A stretch of 55,290 nucleotides of DNA from an uncultured Bacillota bacterium (GTDB taxonomy: Bacteria; Bacillota_I; Bacilli_A; Erysipelotrichales; Erysipelotrichaceae). Made by a program: the position numbers and the translations under genes. The stretch lies in the NCBI GenBank assembly GCA_937919165.1, contig CALFPO010000073.1, positions 1-55,290 on the forward strand, read 5' to 3'. Each line of letters begins with the position of its first letter. The stretch's first letter is position 1. The notes below the pieces were generated by a model that was not told where the DNA came from, did not search any database, and worked only from the letters and a program-made list of their open reading frames with translations. Shown here in pieces: positions 41,027-49,877 of the stretch.

Positions 41027-42148
41027 CTAATCTCCTAGCTTGCAGGCAGTTTCGCAATCGCCTACTTCGTTGATGGTATCGGTCTTGATGATATTCACAT
41101 CAAGATAGCGGCTGAACCATTCAGATAATGCTTCAGTGCTCTTGTAGTAAGGAAGATCATCATCGGACTGCGGATCAAGGAAGGCAACCACTTCGCCATC
41201 CTTGTATATGAACATCGATGGTGTGTATTGGGTTCTTTCCTTGACGGAATTGTCTCTATCCCAAAGCTTGGTAAGAGATATGGAATGCATGACGATATCA
41301 TTGCCTTCCACGAATTCCTGCACTACCGGAATGAATGATGCACATGATGTACATCCAGCCTTGTACACAAGAAGCGCAAAGGTCTTCTTTTCCTGTTCCA
41401 GCTTCTCAAGATCTTCTAGCGATTCAAGTTCGATGAAGCCTGTCTTCTCTATCTGCTTATCGACATCGATATCGTCTTCCTTCTCTTGAACATCTCTTAA
41501 AGGATGCAATGTATCGAAATCGATCAGATGATAGTCCACTTTGGAGAAATCATAGTAGTCCTGGCCATCCTTCTGGTATTTGACCTCGACATTGTTTTTG
41601 CCGGTGTAGTACCAGTAGCCACCGACATTGTAGATCTTGTCAGGATTCCATCCAAGAGCCGCAAGCATTGCCTTGGTCATGCCGGCATAACCGCCGCCGC
41701 CGCACATCAGGAAGATGTACTTGTCCTTAGGGAAGAGCGATTCCAGGATATCCATGGACTCGGCATAGTTTGCGATATAGCCTTCTGTCTCATCGGTAGA
41801 GAAAAGCGTTGGTCCGGCATATGACATGCCCACCGCTTCAGGAAGGCCTTCGACATTGCATAGATATGGATAAGGAACAACCTCAAATCCTTTGACGAAA
41901 CCGCTCAGGTACGAGTCGCCGCCGATGGCCTCATAATTGGCCTCATCCTTCAGCATGCGCATGTCAAAATAAACAGCGTCATCTCTTCCAAGATACTCGT
42001 CGATGACCTCTTCGTTGATGTTCTTGTCGATGCCAAGTTCGCCTCTCATTCCTTCAGCCGTTTCAGGCAAAGGAAGACTCTTATCCTTGCATGATGCAAG
42101 AACAAGCGCTAGGCATATGGCTATCATGATGGTTACAATCTTTTTCAT
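41027..42148 (-). CDS. Rhodanese-thioredoxin fusion lipoprotein
   Basis: 373 residues with lipobox LALVLASCKDK. Residues ~50-215 form a rhodanese-like domain (VYFDMRMLKDEANYEAIGGD; active loop IFLMCGGGGYAGMTKAMLAA with Cys). Residues ~235-365 form a thioredoxin-like domain (ALLVYKAGCTSCASFIPVVQ with CxxC; YTPSMFIYKDGEVVAFL with cis-Pro). It probably handles sulfur or disulfide chemistry outside the membrane. No ribosome-binding site; TATATT ends 6 nt before the ATG, and a 15-bp palindrome lies just upstream. Confidence 0.75.
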   Translation of the reverse strand: MKKIVTIMIAICLALVLASCKDKSLPLPETAEGMRGELGIDKNINEEVIDEYLGRDDAVYFDMRMLKDEANYEAIGGDSYLSGFVKGFEVVPYPYLCNVEGLPEAVGMSYAGPTLFSTDETEGYIANYAESMDILESLFPKDKYIFLMCGGGGYAGMTKAMLAALGWNPDKIYNVGGYWYYTGKNNVEVKYQKDGQDYYDFSKVDYHLIDFDTLHPLRDVQEKEDDIDVDKQIEKTGFIELESLEDLEKLEQEKKTFALLVYKAGCTSCASFIPVVQEFVEGNDIVMHSISLTKLWDRDNSVKERTQYTPSMFIYKDGEVVAFLDPQSDDDLPYYKSTEALSEWFSRYLDVNIIKTDTINEVGDCETACKLGD

Positions 42149-42168
42149 AGTTCAAATATAGAACGCCA

Positions 42169-42183
42169 ACCTGAAATTCAGGT
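42169..42183. promoter_or_regulatory. 15-bp palindrome upstream of the rhodanese-thioredoxin gene
   Basis: ACCTGAAATTCAGGT is a perfect palindrome with a one-base centre. It sits just upstream of the -10-like hexamer (42160-42155) and 3 nt beyond the pepP stop. It could be an operator, or the weak 3' hairpin of pepP, although no T-run follows on the minus strand. Confidence 0.35.
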
Positions 42184-42186
42184 GAA

Positions 42187-43425
42187 TCAGCGATTCATGA
42201 AGTTTTCGATATCTTCTACTTCTCTGATGATGTCGGCTGAAAGGATCTCGCAGCCATCTTCCGTTATCAGCAGGTCATCCTCGATGCGGATGCCGATGCC
42301 TTCTTCAGCGATATATAATCCTGGCTCATTGGTGATGACATTGCCTGGGACCAGCACCTGGCCCATGCCGCCATCGATATCGTGGGTATCCAGTCCCAGA
42401 TGATGGGATACGGAATGGAAATAGTATTCTCTGACATCATCGTTCAGGCCATGCTTAGGAAGTTCTTCCTTGTAGTAGTCGACAACCATCTGATTCAGAT
42501 CTCTGGTCTTTACGCCTGGCTTGGCATTCTCGACTACGATTCTCTGAGCCTCAAGAACCATCTCATAGATCTCTTTCTGGCGTTCAGTGAACTTGCCGTT
42601 GACTGGGAAGGTTCTGGAGATGTCGCCACAGTAGTGGTTATAGGTTGCGCCCAGGTCGCAAAGGAACAGCTCGCCGTCGTTCATGACCTGGTTGTTTTCG
42701 GAATAATGGAGAATTGTCGCTCTTTCGCCAGATGCAGCAATTGTCTGGAACGCGTTCTCGTTGCAAAGCGACTGCTTAAGAACGAAATCGAATACGCCTT
42801 CCATCACCATCTCGTTCATGCCTGGATGGATGGTTCTCATCATCTGCTGGATGCCAAGGTTGGTGGTATGGATAGCCTGTCTGATGCAGTCGATCTCGTA
42901 GTCATCCTTGACCAGTCTCATCTTGGTCACTACCGGATAGATGTCTCTGATCAGCACATATGGATATCTCTCTCTGAGCTTGTTGGCATAGTTGGTAGCC
43001 ATGGTGTTGGCCTGATCCATATTGTAGTGCCACATATCGAAATAGAACTTGAAGGCTGGATCCCTTCTGGTCCTGTTGAGCAGACTGCCGACATATGTAT
43101 CAAGATCGCCATAGTCTTCGACTGTCTCGATCTCAGATATCTCGGAAGCCTCTTCCTTCAGCATCCTTCCGCCTACCCATCTGGCCTGTACTTCATCGAA
43201 AGGCAAAATGAACAGCATCTCCTTTACGACGCCATCAAGCTTATACATAAGCAGGGCCATATCTTCCTTCTCAAGTCCAGTCAGATAATAGAAGGTCCTG
43301 TTGACCTTGAACTTGTAGCCCTCATCTTCTGAGCACATTGGCGCTCTGCCTGAGAAAATCAACACGGCATTGTTTGAATTCAAGGCATTCATTACCTTGC
43401 TTCTGCGGCTAGAATATAGATTCAT
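42187..43425 (-). CDS. pepP: Xaa-Pro aminopeptidase (peptidase M24B)
   Basis: 412 residues. An N-terminal creatinase-like domain (NNAVLIFSGRAPMCSEDEGY) precedes the pita-bread catalytic domain with all five metal ligands: FLCDLGATYNHYCGDISRTF (two Asp), SVSHHLGLDTHD (His), TNEPGLYIAEEGIG (Glu), GIRIEDDLLIT (Glu). It removes an N-terminal residue that precedes proline. The start was set at 43425 because GGAGGGG lies 5 nt upstream; this ATG lies within the thiI coding end (17-nt overlap). Last gene of the ezrA, cysteine desulfurase, thiI, pepP run. Confidence 0.9.
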   Translation of the reverse strand: MNLYSSRRSKVMNALNSNNAVLIFSGRAPMCSEDEGYKFKVNRTFYYLTGLEKEDMALLMYKLDGVVKEMLFILPFDEVQARWVGGRMLKEEASEISEIETVEDYGDLDTYVGSLLNRTRRDPAFKFYFDMWHYNMDQANTMATNYANKLRERYPYVLIRDIYPVVTKMRLVKDDYEIDCIRQAIHTTNLGIQQMMRTIHPGMNEMVMEGVFDFVLKQSLCNENAFQTIAASGERATILHYSENNQVMNDGELFLCDLGATYNHYCGDISRTFPVNGKFTERQKEIYEMVLEAQRIVVENAKPGVKTRDLNQMVVDYYKEELPKHGLNDDVREYYFHSVSHHLGLDTHDIDGGMGQVLVPGNVITNEPGLYIAEEGIGIRIEDDLLITEDGCEILSADIIREVEDIENFMNR

Positions 43426-44608
43426 CTTCCCCTCCATCTCGATAAGATACCTTTACGATCTCATCGTTCTCAATACATTTATTCACTAAATCATTATAGT
43501 CAAACAATGATTCATAGTATACACACTTGTCTTCCTTTGGCTTGGTCACCGGATTCTTCGGATCGAAGATCGTGCAGCAGTCCTCAAACGGCAGGATGCT
43601 GGTCTCGTAGGTATCGATCTTCTTGGCCACATCGATGATCTCGACCTTGTCCATCATGCATAGAGGCCTAAGTATCAGCGTATCGCTGACCTTGGCGATG
43701 ACAGAGATCGATTCAGGAGTCTGCGAGGCTACCTGACCGATCGATTCGCCATTGGTGATGACCTTGATCTTGCGCTTCTTGCATAGCTCATCAGCGATGC
43801 GGTACATCATCCTGCGCATGATCGTGATGCAGTATGGCTCATCGACATACTTGTATATGGCAAGCTGCAGTTCCGTGAAAGGTATGACATGGACATTGAT
43901 GTCCTCCTGGCATACCGAGAGCTTCCTGGCTAGGGTCAGGACCTTCTCCAGAGCCTGCTTGGAAGTGTATGGCTGTGACGCAAAATGGATGCATTCAATC
44001 TTCAGTCCACGCTTCATGGTCATGTAGCCGGCTACAGGCGAATCGATGCCGCCTGACATCATCACCATGGCCTTGCCATTGATGCCGGTCGGATAGCCGC
44101 CTGGTCCCTTGACCTTCTCGTCCATGATGTAGATGAAGTCGGTATCGACCGACACATAGATCATCAGATCAGGATTGTGCACATCTACCAGCAGCGAGCT
44201 GTTGTGCAGCACATGCCCGGCAATCGCCCTATTGATGTCATCGGACTTCAATGGATAGTTCTTGTCATGGCGCTTGGTGGCAACCTTGAAGGTCTTGTAT
44301 TCGCCATTTGTCGCAATCTTGAGGGCAATGTCCTTCACTTCGTTCATGTCTCTTGAGCTGCGTATCGCGCCAGCGAAATAGCTGTAGCCGAAGACATCCT
44401 TAAGATCTTCTCTGATCTTGCTGTAGTCTTCGCCATTGAGCTTGATGAACAGTCCATCATGCAGCATGTTGAAGGTAAGGGCCGGATAGTCCTTCAGCCT
44501 TCTTCTGATGTTTGTCGTCAGCTGTCTGGTGAACTCCTTGCGGTTTTTGCCCTTGGTGGAAAGCTCGCCGTATCTGACGATTATATGGTCATACAATAGC
44601 TTAGACAT
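43409..44608 (-). CDS. thiI: tRNA 4-thiouridine sulfurtransferase ThiI
   Basis: 399 residues: ferredoxin-like start (HIIVRYGELSTKGKNRKEFT), THUMP domain (IALKIATNGEYKTFKVATKR) and PP-loop ATPase (MVMMSGGIDSPVAGYMTMKR; ITNGESIGQVASQTPESI). The C-terminal rhodanese domain of the E. coli protein is absent, as is usual in Bacillota. It makes 4-thiouridine at position 8 of tRNA using sulfur from the cysteine desulfurase encoded immediately upstream (8-nt overlap). Confidence 0.95.
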   Translation of the reverse strand: MSKLLYDHIIVRYGELSTKGKNRKEFTRQLTTNIRRRLKDYPALTFNMLHDGLFIKLNGEDYSKIREDLKDVFGYSYFAGAIRSSRDMNEVKDIALKIATNGEYKTFKVATKRHDKNYPLKSDDINRAIAGHVLHNSSLLVDVHNPDLMIYVSVDTDFIYIMDEKVKGPGGYPTGINGKAMVMMSGGIDSPVAGYMTMKRGLKIECIHFASQPYTSKQALEKVLTLARKLSVCQEDINVHVIPFTELQLAIYKYVDEPYCITIMRRMMYRIADELCKKRKIKVITNGESIGQVASQTPESISVIAKVSDTLILRPLCMMDKVEIIDVAKKIDTYETSILPFEDCCTIFDPKNPVTKPKEDKCVYYESLFDYNDLVNKCIENDEIVKVSYRDGGEDESIF

Positions 44609-45707
44609 ATTGTTTCAGTATCTCCTTTAGCGTTTCCGCAAAATAATCTATCTCTTCCTTGGTGTTGGTGTAGTCGAAGGATACCCTTATCGCATGGTCA
44701 TCATCGATGCCCAAGGCGCTCAATGTCCTATTCGGCTCATTCTTCTTGGAGCCGCAGGTCGACTTTGACGACACCATGATGCCCTTTAGATTCAAAGCAT
44801 TAAGCAATACTTCTGATGGTATCGGCGTCGATATGTTGAACAAGGTCTTCAGACCATCATCAGGAGAATTGATGGTTGCTAGACCATCGATCTTCTCTAA
44901 GAAATAATCATGCAACTCATTGAGATAGGCTTCATGCTTATCCTCGTTCTCCAAGGCAAGACGCAGCGTCTTGGCCAGGACGATGTTGACTAGGGCATTG
45001 CTGGTGCCGCCCCTGATGCCATATTCCTGCTGGCCGCCTGATATGATCGGCAGAAGCTCGACATGCTGGCGCTTCATCAGGGCACCCGAGCCCTTCAGGC
45101 CATGAAGCTTATGGGCGGAGAAGGAGGCCATGTCCACATTGCGCAGATTGACCTTGCATTTGCCTAATGCCTGGGTGATGTCGGTATGGAAAAAGGTGCC
45201 GCTATGCTTCTTGACGATGGCTCCTATGGCATCGATATCATTGACGGTGCCAAGCTCATTGTTGGCCATCATGATGCTCACAAGCAGCGTATCGTTCCTT
45301 AGACTGTTCTTCACCATCTCTGGGGTGATCTTTCCATCCTTGCCAGGATACAGATAGGTAACCTCAAAGCCAAACTCCTCTTCCAATTGTTTGAAAGAAT
45401 TGTAGACCGATGAATGTTCATAGATCGAAGTGATCAGATGCTTCCTGTCCATGTTCTTCAAGGCCAGACCTTTGATGGCCAATGAATTGGCCTCCGAAGA
45501 GCCGGATGTGAATATCAGTTCATCCTTTCCCACGCCAAGAAGATCGCAGATGATTCTGCGCGATTTTTCCTGCATATCATAAATAGCGACACCGTCATCA
45601 TATAAGGCATCGCTATTACAGTAGTGTTGATCTAGAAGTTTGACATAGGTTTCTCTTACTTCCCTATTGATGTTGGTAGTGGAAACCGCATCGAGATATA
45701 TCTTCAT
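44601..45707 (-). CDS. nifZ: Cysteine desulfurase (NifS/IscS family)
   Basis: 368 residues, fold-type I PLP enzyme. FTSGSSEANSLAIKGLAL binds phosphate, FHTDITQALGKCKVNL holds the cofactor Asp and Gln, SFSAHKLHGLKGSGALM carries the PLP Lys, and MVSSKSTCGSKKNEP carries the catalytic Cys. It supplies persulfide sulfur; neighbouring thiI makes it the ThiI-dedicated desulfurase, NifZ in Bacillus. Overlaps ezrA by one base and has GGAGAA upstream. Confidence 0.9.
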   Translation of the reverse strand: MKIYLDAVSTTNINREVRETYVKLLDQHYCNSDALYDDGVAIYDMQEKSRRIICDLLGVGKDELIFTSGSSEANSLAIKGLALKNMDRKHLITSIYEHSSVYNSFKQLEEEFGFEVTYLYPGKDGKITPEMVKNSLRNDTLLVSIMMANNELGTVNDIDAIGAIVKKHSGTFFHTDITQALGKCKVNLRNVDMASFSAHKLHGLKGSGALMKRQHVELLPIISGGQQEYGIRGGTSNALVNIVLAKTLRLALENEDKHEAYLNELHDYFLEKIDGLATINSPDDGLKTLFNISTPIPSEVLLNALNLKGIMVSSKSTCGSKKNEPNRTLSALGIDDDHAIRVSFDYTNTKEEIDYFAETLKEILKQYV

Positions 45708-47410
45708 CAGGAATTCTCCAGAATCTTCTCATCCGCATTATCTGGGAAAAGCGTCTCCATGCAGGTGATGGCGGTCTTCAAAGCCTTGGTATATTCGCCA
45801 TTGAGGAACTGGAATTCAGCCTTCGACAGTTCCCTGTCGATATCCACATATGTCGAACGGTACTTGTTGCCGAAGACGATGGCATTCTCGACCATGATGG
45901 CCATGCCTACAATATTGTTGACGTTGTTGTAGAACTTGTAGATGAAGTCGATGGCTTCATTGAGCACGGCATTGAGCTCATCGATATCGATCGGAATGGC
46001 TCCAGTCATTTCTCTTATCTTGGCGATATAGCCTCTCGATTTCTTCAGGTCATCCTCATAGCCTGAAGAAATTGTAGGAAGGCGATATTCCGCAATCTTC
46101 GATTCGACTTCGCTCACAACAAGCTGCAGCTTGGTCAATTGCGAAAGGGCACGGGTCTCGCCATCGGTAGACTTGTCGATGATCATCTTGTAGGAATAGA
46201 GATTCTTGAGGTCTCCATCAATGATGCCCGCAAACTCTTCGGCTTCACTCAGGATCGAAGATGCTGGCTTGTTCATGTTGGCAAGCTCTTCGTTTATTTC
46301 CAGATAGCGCTGATGATACTTCTCGATATCATCACGCTGTTTCTTCAGTATTGGCTTGAGGTCTTCTAATCCAAAGCGTTCAGAATCCTTGTCATAGGCA
46401 ACCCTGACATAGTTCTCGACTCTCTCAAGCTCCATAATATGTTCATAAGTCTGGTCATTGGTTTCCTTGGCTTCCTTGAACGATCTGTTTTCAGCCGCAA
46501 AATCTTCCATCAGGTTATTGATGGTATCCTTGGCATTTGCCACATGGTCCTTGACCTCTCCGGCCTCGGCTTCCGCAAGCGACTTGATGTCCTCGGCAAG
46601 CTCATCATCGATCTGCTTGAACTTGTCGTCGGCATTAAGATGATCAAGATATACGCCTCTTTGTCTAGTGAGGGCATATTCGCGCTTTGCCTCATCGATC
46701 ATCAAAGGCAGCACGCCCTTGGTGTCCTTGACAAGCGAAGGCACCTTATTGGCATTGACCTTGATGTCATCAAGATCATTGTCGATTCCTTCCAGCTCAA
46801 TCTGGGCATCGGCATATTCATTGGCATACATGAGATCCTCTGATCTGGAGAATCTGTCCTCGATATCCTTCAGCTTCTTCTCGAAGCCGCCAAAGGCGAT
46901 CGAAAGCATGTTGGAATTGTTGTTGATGGTTGTCTTGACGACGCGGTACTTCTCCTTGAGCTTGGATGAGTATTCGCGCTGCTCGTTCTCCTTCTTCGAG
47001 AATTCATTCAAGAAGATGTCGATGTCATTGACTTCCTTTTCGCTGTCGGCGATATTCTCTTCGACAACCTTGATGGATTCTCTTGCTTCCTTGTATTCAC
47101 GTGAGCTGACGCAGTCATCGATGCTGTTGAGCATCTCCTGAATCTGGCCGATATGCTTCTCGGCTTCCTCATATCTTGAATAATAGTCCTTTACCTGGGC
47201 TGAGGTCTCTTCATTGCGCTTGGCCATGGCCTGAGCCTTAGACAGCTTGAAGGCCAATGGAACTGTCTTGATGGCGTTGAAACGCACATTCAGATCATTG
47301 ATCTGCTTCTTCATCTTGGTCTTGCGGCCATTTCTTATCAGAATGATAGTGACGATCAAGGCAACAGCTGCCAAAATGCCAATCATTATCAGTATATTTT
47401 GCTTATCCAT
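45707..47410 (-). CDS. ezrA: Septation ring formation regulator EzrA
   Basis: 567 residues: one N-terminal transmembrane helix (ILIMIGILAAVALIVTIILI), then long coiled-coil spectrin-like repeats (for example YYSRYEEAEKHIGQIQEMLN and ALTRQRGVYLDHLNADDKF). This is the architecture of EzrA, the membrane-bound negative regulator of FtsZ ring assembly in Bacillota. The start at 47410 (MDKQNILIM) has GAGGTGT directly upstream. Gene order ezrA, cysteine desulfurase, thiI is conserved in Bacillota and supports the call. Confidence 0.85.
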   Translation of the reverse strand: MDKQNILIMIGILAAVALIVTIILIRNGRKTKMKKQINDLNVRFNAIKTVPLAFKLSKAQAMAKRNEETSAQVKDYYSRYEEAEKHIGQIQEMLNSIDDCVSSREYKEARESIKVVEENIADSEKEVNDIDIFLNEFSKKENEQREYSSKLKEKYRVVKTTINNNSNMLSIAFGGFEKKLKDIEDRFSRSEDLMYANEYADAQIELEGIDNDLDDIKVNANKVPSLVKDTKGVLPLMIDEAKREYALTRQRGVYLDHLNADDKFKQIDDELAEDIKSLAEAEAGEVKDHVANAKDTINNLMEDFAAENRSFKEAKETNDQTYEHIMELERVENYVRVAYDKDSERFGLEDLKPILKKQRDDIEKYHQRYLEINEELANMNKPASSILSEAEEFAGIIDGDLKNLYSYKMIIDKSTDGETRALSQLTKLQLVVSEVESKIAEYRLPTISSGYEDDLKKSRGYIAKIREMTGAIPIDIDELNAVLNEAIDFIYKFYNNVNNIVGMAIMVENAIVFGNKYRSTYVDIDRELSKAEFQFLNGEYTKALKTAITCMETLFPDNADEKILENS

Positions 47411-47447
47411 ACACCTCAATTCTACTATCTAAAGTGCCATTTTTCAA

Positions 47448-47476
47448 TTGACTAAAAAGTCCGTTTTTGCGATAAT
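47448..47476 (+). promoter_or_regulatory. Sigma-A promoter of rpsD
   Basis: TTGACT (47448-47453), 17-bp spacer, GATAAT (47471-47476). The predicted start is about 47483, giving a ~140-nt structured leader before rpsD. Confidence 0.75.
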
Positions 47477-47482
47477 AAATGA

Positions 47483-47625
47483 GCACATAAATAGCAGCAT
47501 GTAAAGTTATCAGCACATGCGTCGGTACCTCAAGAGGCGGCAAGTAGTCCAGCGCTAGAGATGAAAGCCATATATCGACACCACTGATAATGATTTACAC
47601 CTGTTCTTACTAAGGAGGAAAACTT
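47483..47625 (+). ncRNA. Ribosomal protein S4 autoregulatory leader
   Basis: The 5' leader of rpsD folds around a long-range stem. TGTAAAGTTATCAG (about 47500-47513) can pair with CTGATAATGATTTACA (about 47585-47600), closing an internal domain that includes GTACCTCAAGAGGCGGC hairpins. S4 in Bacillota represses its own translation or transcription through such a leader. The ribosome-binding site AAGGAGG follows the closing stem by about 12 nt. Assignment is from position and fold, not from a match to a consensus. Confidence 0.6.
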
Positions 47626-48231
47626 ATGGCAAGAAACACAGGTCCTGTTTGGCGTATTTCTAGACGTCTCAACTTCTCTGTCCTCGAAACTGGACAGGAG
47701 TTGGCAAAGAGACCTTACATCCCAGGAATGCATGGCAATCCTACAAAGAGAATCAAACAGTCTAACTATGGTCTGCAGAAGGCTGAAAAGCAGAAGATCA
47801 GACATATGTACGGTTTGAGCGAAAAGCAGTTCTACAACACCTATACCAAGGCTGTTGCCATGAAGGGCAACACCGGTACCAACCTGTTCATCATGCTGGA
47901 ATCAAGACTGGACAACCTGGTATACCGTATGGGCTTCGCTAGAACAAGAAAGCAGGCTAGACAGATCGTCTCTCATGGTCATGTACTGGTAAATGGCAAG
48001 AAGGTCGATATCCCTTCATGCCAGATCAAGGTCGGCTCTACAATCGAAATCAAGGACAACTACAAGAACAACGCATACGTTGCTGAAGCTCTTGAAGCTA
48101 ACACTGTAATCAAGGATTTCGTAGAAGTAGACAAAGATGCTCGCAAGGGCAAGTATGTAAGACATCCTGAAAGAAAAGAACTCAACCAGGAAATCAACGA
48201 ATTGCTCGTTATCGAATACTACAACAGATAA
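47626..48231 (+). CDS. rpsD: 30S ribosomal protein S4
   Basis: 201 residues: MARNTGPVWRISRRLNFSVL, central YGLSEKQFYNTYTKAV, S4 RNA-binding domain FIMLESRLDNLVYRMGFART with RQIVSHGHVLVNGKKVDIPS, ending ELLVIEYYNR. Primary 16S rRNA-binding protein that nucleates 30S assembly. The zinc-binding Cys cluster of some S4 proteins is absent. It has its own promoter, structured leader, strong AAGGAGG site and terminator, and is divergent from the ezrA operon. Confidence 0.97.
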   Translation: MARNTGPVWRISRRLNFSVLETGQELAKRPYIPGMHGNPTKRIKQSNYGLQKAEKQKIRHMYGLSEKQFYNTYTKAVAMKGNTGTNLFIMLESRLDNLVYRMGFARTRKQARQIVSHGHVLVNGKKVDIPSCQIKVGSTIEIKDNYKNNAYVAEALEANTVIKDFVEVDKDARKGKYVRHPERKELNQEINELLVIEYYNR

Positions 48232-48240
48232 TAGAGACGC

Positions 48241-48270
48241 AAAGAACTCCAACCGGAGTTCTTTTTTTTG
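48241..48270 (+). terminator. Terminator of rpsD
   Basis: AAAGAACTCC AACC GGAGTTCTTTTTTTT, perfect stem with a long T-run 10 nt after the rpsD stop. Confidence 0.9.
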
Positions 48271-48296
48271 CCATCATATTGAATTAGAATATAAGT

Positions 48297-49535
48297 GTGA
48301 AAGACATGTATGACACAATAATAATCGGAGGAGGGCCAGCTGGCCTTTCTTCAGCAATTTCCGCCAAAGAGAATGGCAGCGATGTCCTTCTGATCGAAAG
48401 AGAAGAAAGACTTGGAGGCATCCTTAAGCAGTGCATCCATGATGGATTTGGGCTGACCAGATATGGCCAGCAGCTGACTGGACCTGAGTATGCCTACAGG
48501 GATATCGAAAAGGTCGAAAGCCTTGGCATCGATACTGCTCTCAATACCTTTGTCCTGGATGCCAAGAAGGATAATGAAACCTTCGTTCTCACCTTGACAA
48601 ACAATCAAGGCATCCATGAAGTCAGATCAAGATCGCTTGTACTGGCAATGGGCTGCCGCGAAAGGACAGCCAAGCAGATCTTCATCCACGGCGATAGACC
48701 TTCAGGCATCTTCACCGCCGGAAGCGCTCAGCATCTGGTCAATCTGATGGGTTATCTTCCAGGAAGAAGATGCGTGATTCTTGGTTCAGGCGACATCGGA
48801 CTGATCATGGCCAGAAGGCTGACCCTTGAAGGTGCTGAAGTTCTTGGTGTCTTTGAAGCAAAGCCTAAGCCAAGCGGACTGCAGAGAAACATCTCCCAGT
48901 GCCTCAACGATTTTGATATACCGCTATATCTCTCCAAGACCGTAACAAGAACCATCGGCAAAGATCGTCTTGAGAAGGTCGAGATCATGGATGTCGATGA
49001 GAAGATGAGACCGATCGAAGGAAGCGAGCAGTATATCGATTGCGATACGCTGATCCTTTCGGTCGGATTGATTCCGGAAAACGAGATCTCCGAAAAGCTT
49101 GGCGTGAAATTGTCGCCTAGGACCAAGGGACCGCTTGTCGATGAATGCCTGGAAACCATGGTCGACGGCATCTTCGCCGCCGGCAACTGCCTAAGCGTCA
49201 ATGACCTTGTCGACTACGTAAGCGAAAATGGCACAATCGCCGGCAGGAACGCCAGCGAATATGCAAAGAGCCATAGCGAAAGAAATCTGATTGAGGTCAA
49301 GCCGATCCAAGGCATCCTCAGCATCGTTCCGCAATACATCAATCTAAACGGCAGCAAGCTAGCTACCTTCTACATCAGAAGCGACAACGACTACAGAGAT
49401 ATGACCCTAAGCATCACCCATAAGGATGAAGCGATCTTCACCAAGAAGCTGCATAGGATCAATCAGGCCGAATCGATAAGGGTCGATGTCGACCTCAAGA
49501 ATATCCAGGATGATATCGAGGTGAAGATATGCTGA
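48297..49535 (+). CDS. FAD/NAD(P)-dependent oxidoreductase (GlpB-like partner)
   Basis: 412 residues. FAD-binding DTIIIGGGPAGLSSAISAKE, LLIEREERLGGILKQCIHDG, second Rossmann CVILGSGDIGLIMARRLTLE and FAD-contact MVDGIFAAGNCLSVNDLVDY, in the style of the NAD(P)/FAD oxidoreductases encoded beside anaerobic glycerol-3-phosphate dehydrogenases. It is followed by a DUF1667 gene and, after a kinase gene, by a GlpA-like dehydrogenase, matching the known trio. The GTG start (48297) is chosen because TAGAAT ends exactly 6 nt upstream, predicting a leaderless GTG-initiated mRNA. ATG 48306 is the alternative. Confidence 0.8.
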   Translation: MKDMYDTIIIGGGPAGLSSAISAKENGSDVLLIEREERLGGILKQCIHDGFGLTRYGQQLTGPEYAYRDIEKVESLGIDTALNTFVLDAKKDNETFVLTLTNNQGIHEVRSRSLVLAMGCRERTAKQIFIHGDRPSGIFTAGSAQHLVNLMGYLPGRRCVILGSGDIGLIMARRLTLEGAEVLGVFEAKPKPSGLQRNISQCLNDFDIPLYLSKTVTRTIGKDRLEKVEIMDVDEKMRPIEGSEQYIDCDTLILSVGLIPENEISEKLGVKLSPRTKGPLVDECLETMVDGIFAAGNCLSVNDLVDYVSENGTIAGRNASEYAKSHSERNLIEVKPIQGILSIVPQYINLNGSKLATFYIRSDNDYRDMTLSITHKDEAIFTKKLHRINQAESIRVDVDLKNIQDDIEVKIC

Positions 49536-49876
49536 AGATGATATGCATAAACTGTCCAAACGGATGTGAGCTTATGATCGAAGATGGAAAGGTCAGCGGC
49601 AATCTGTGCAAAAGAGGCGAAGAGTTTGCGTTAAGCGAGATCAACGATCCCCACAGAACCCTGACCACCACCATGAAGACATCCTTCAAGGAATGTCCAA
49701 TCGTTCCTGTCAGGACCAGCAAGCCGATCAAGAAAGGCCTGATCAAGGAAGCAATGAAGATCGTCAACAATACCTGCATCGACAAGAGGCTAGGCATCGG
49801 CGAAACAGCCATAGAGAATATCTTAGACAGCGGCGCCGACATCATCGTCACCGCCGACATCCTAAAGGAGAAATGA
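49529..49876 (+). CDS. DUF1667 protein, small cysteine-containing oxidoreductase partner
   Basis: 115 residues starting MLKMICINCPNGCELMIEDG, with CINCPNGC and later GNLCKRGEEFALSEI supplying four cysteines, likely an iron-sulfur or zinc site. NDPHRTLTTTMKTS and CPIVPVRTSKPIKKGLI are DUF1667 signatures. It is regularly encoded with the FAD oxidoreductase and GlpA-like dehydrogenase, probably as the third subunit. Overlaps the preceding gene by 7 nt. Confidence 0.8.
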   Translation: MLKMICINCPNGCELMIEDGKVSGNLCKRGEEFALSEINDPHRTLTTTMKTSFKECPIVPVRTSKPIKKGLIKEAMKIVNNTCIDKRLGIGETAIENILDSGADIIVTADILKEK

Positions 49877-49877
49877 G

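Noticed and set aside
42382..43332. Plus-strand open frame of 316 codons
   Set aside because: It is a shadow of pepP, whose five metal ligands are in the minus-strand frame.
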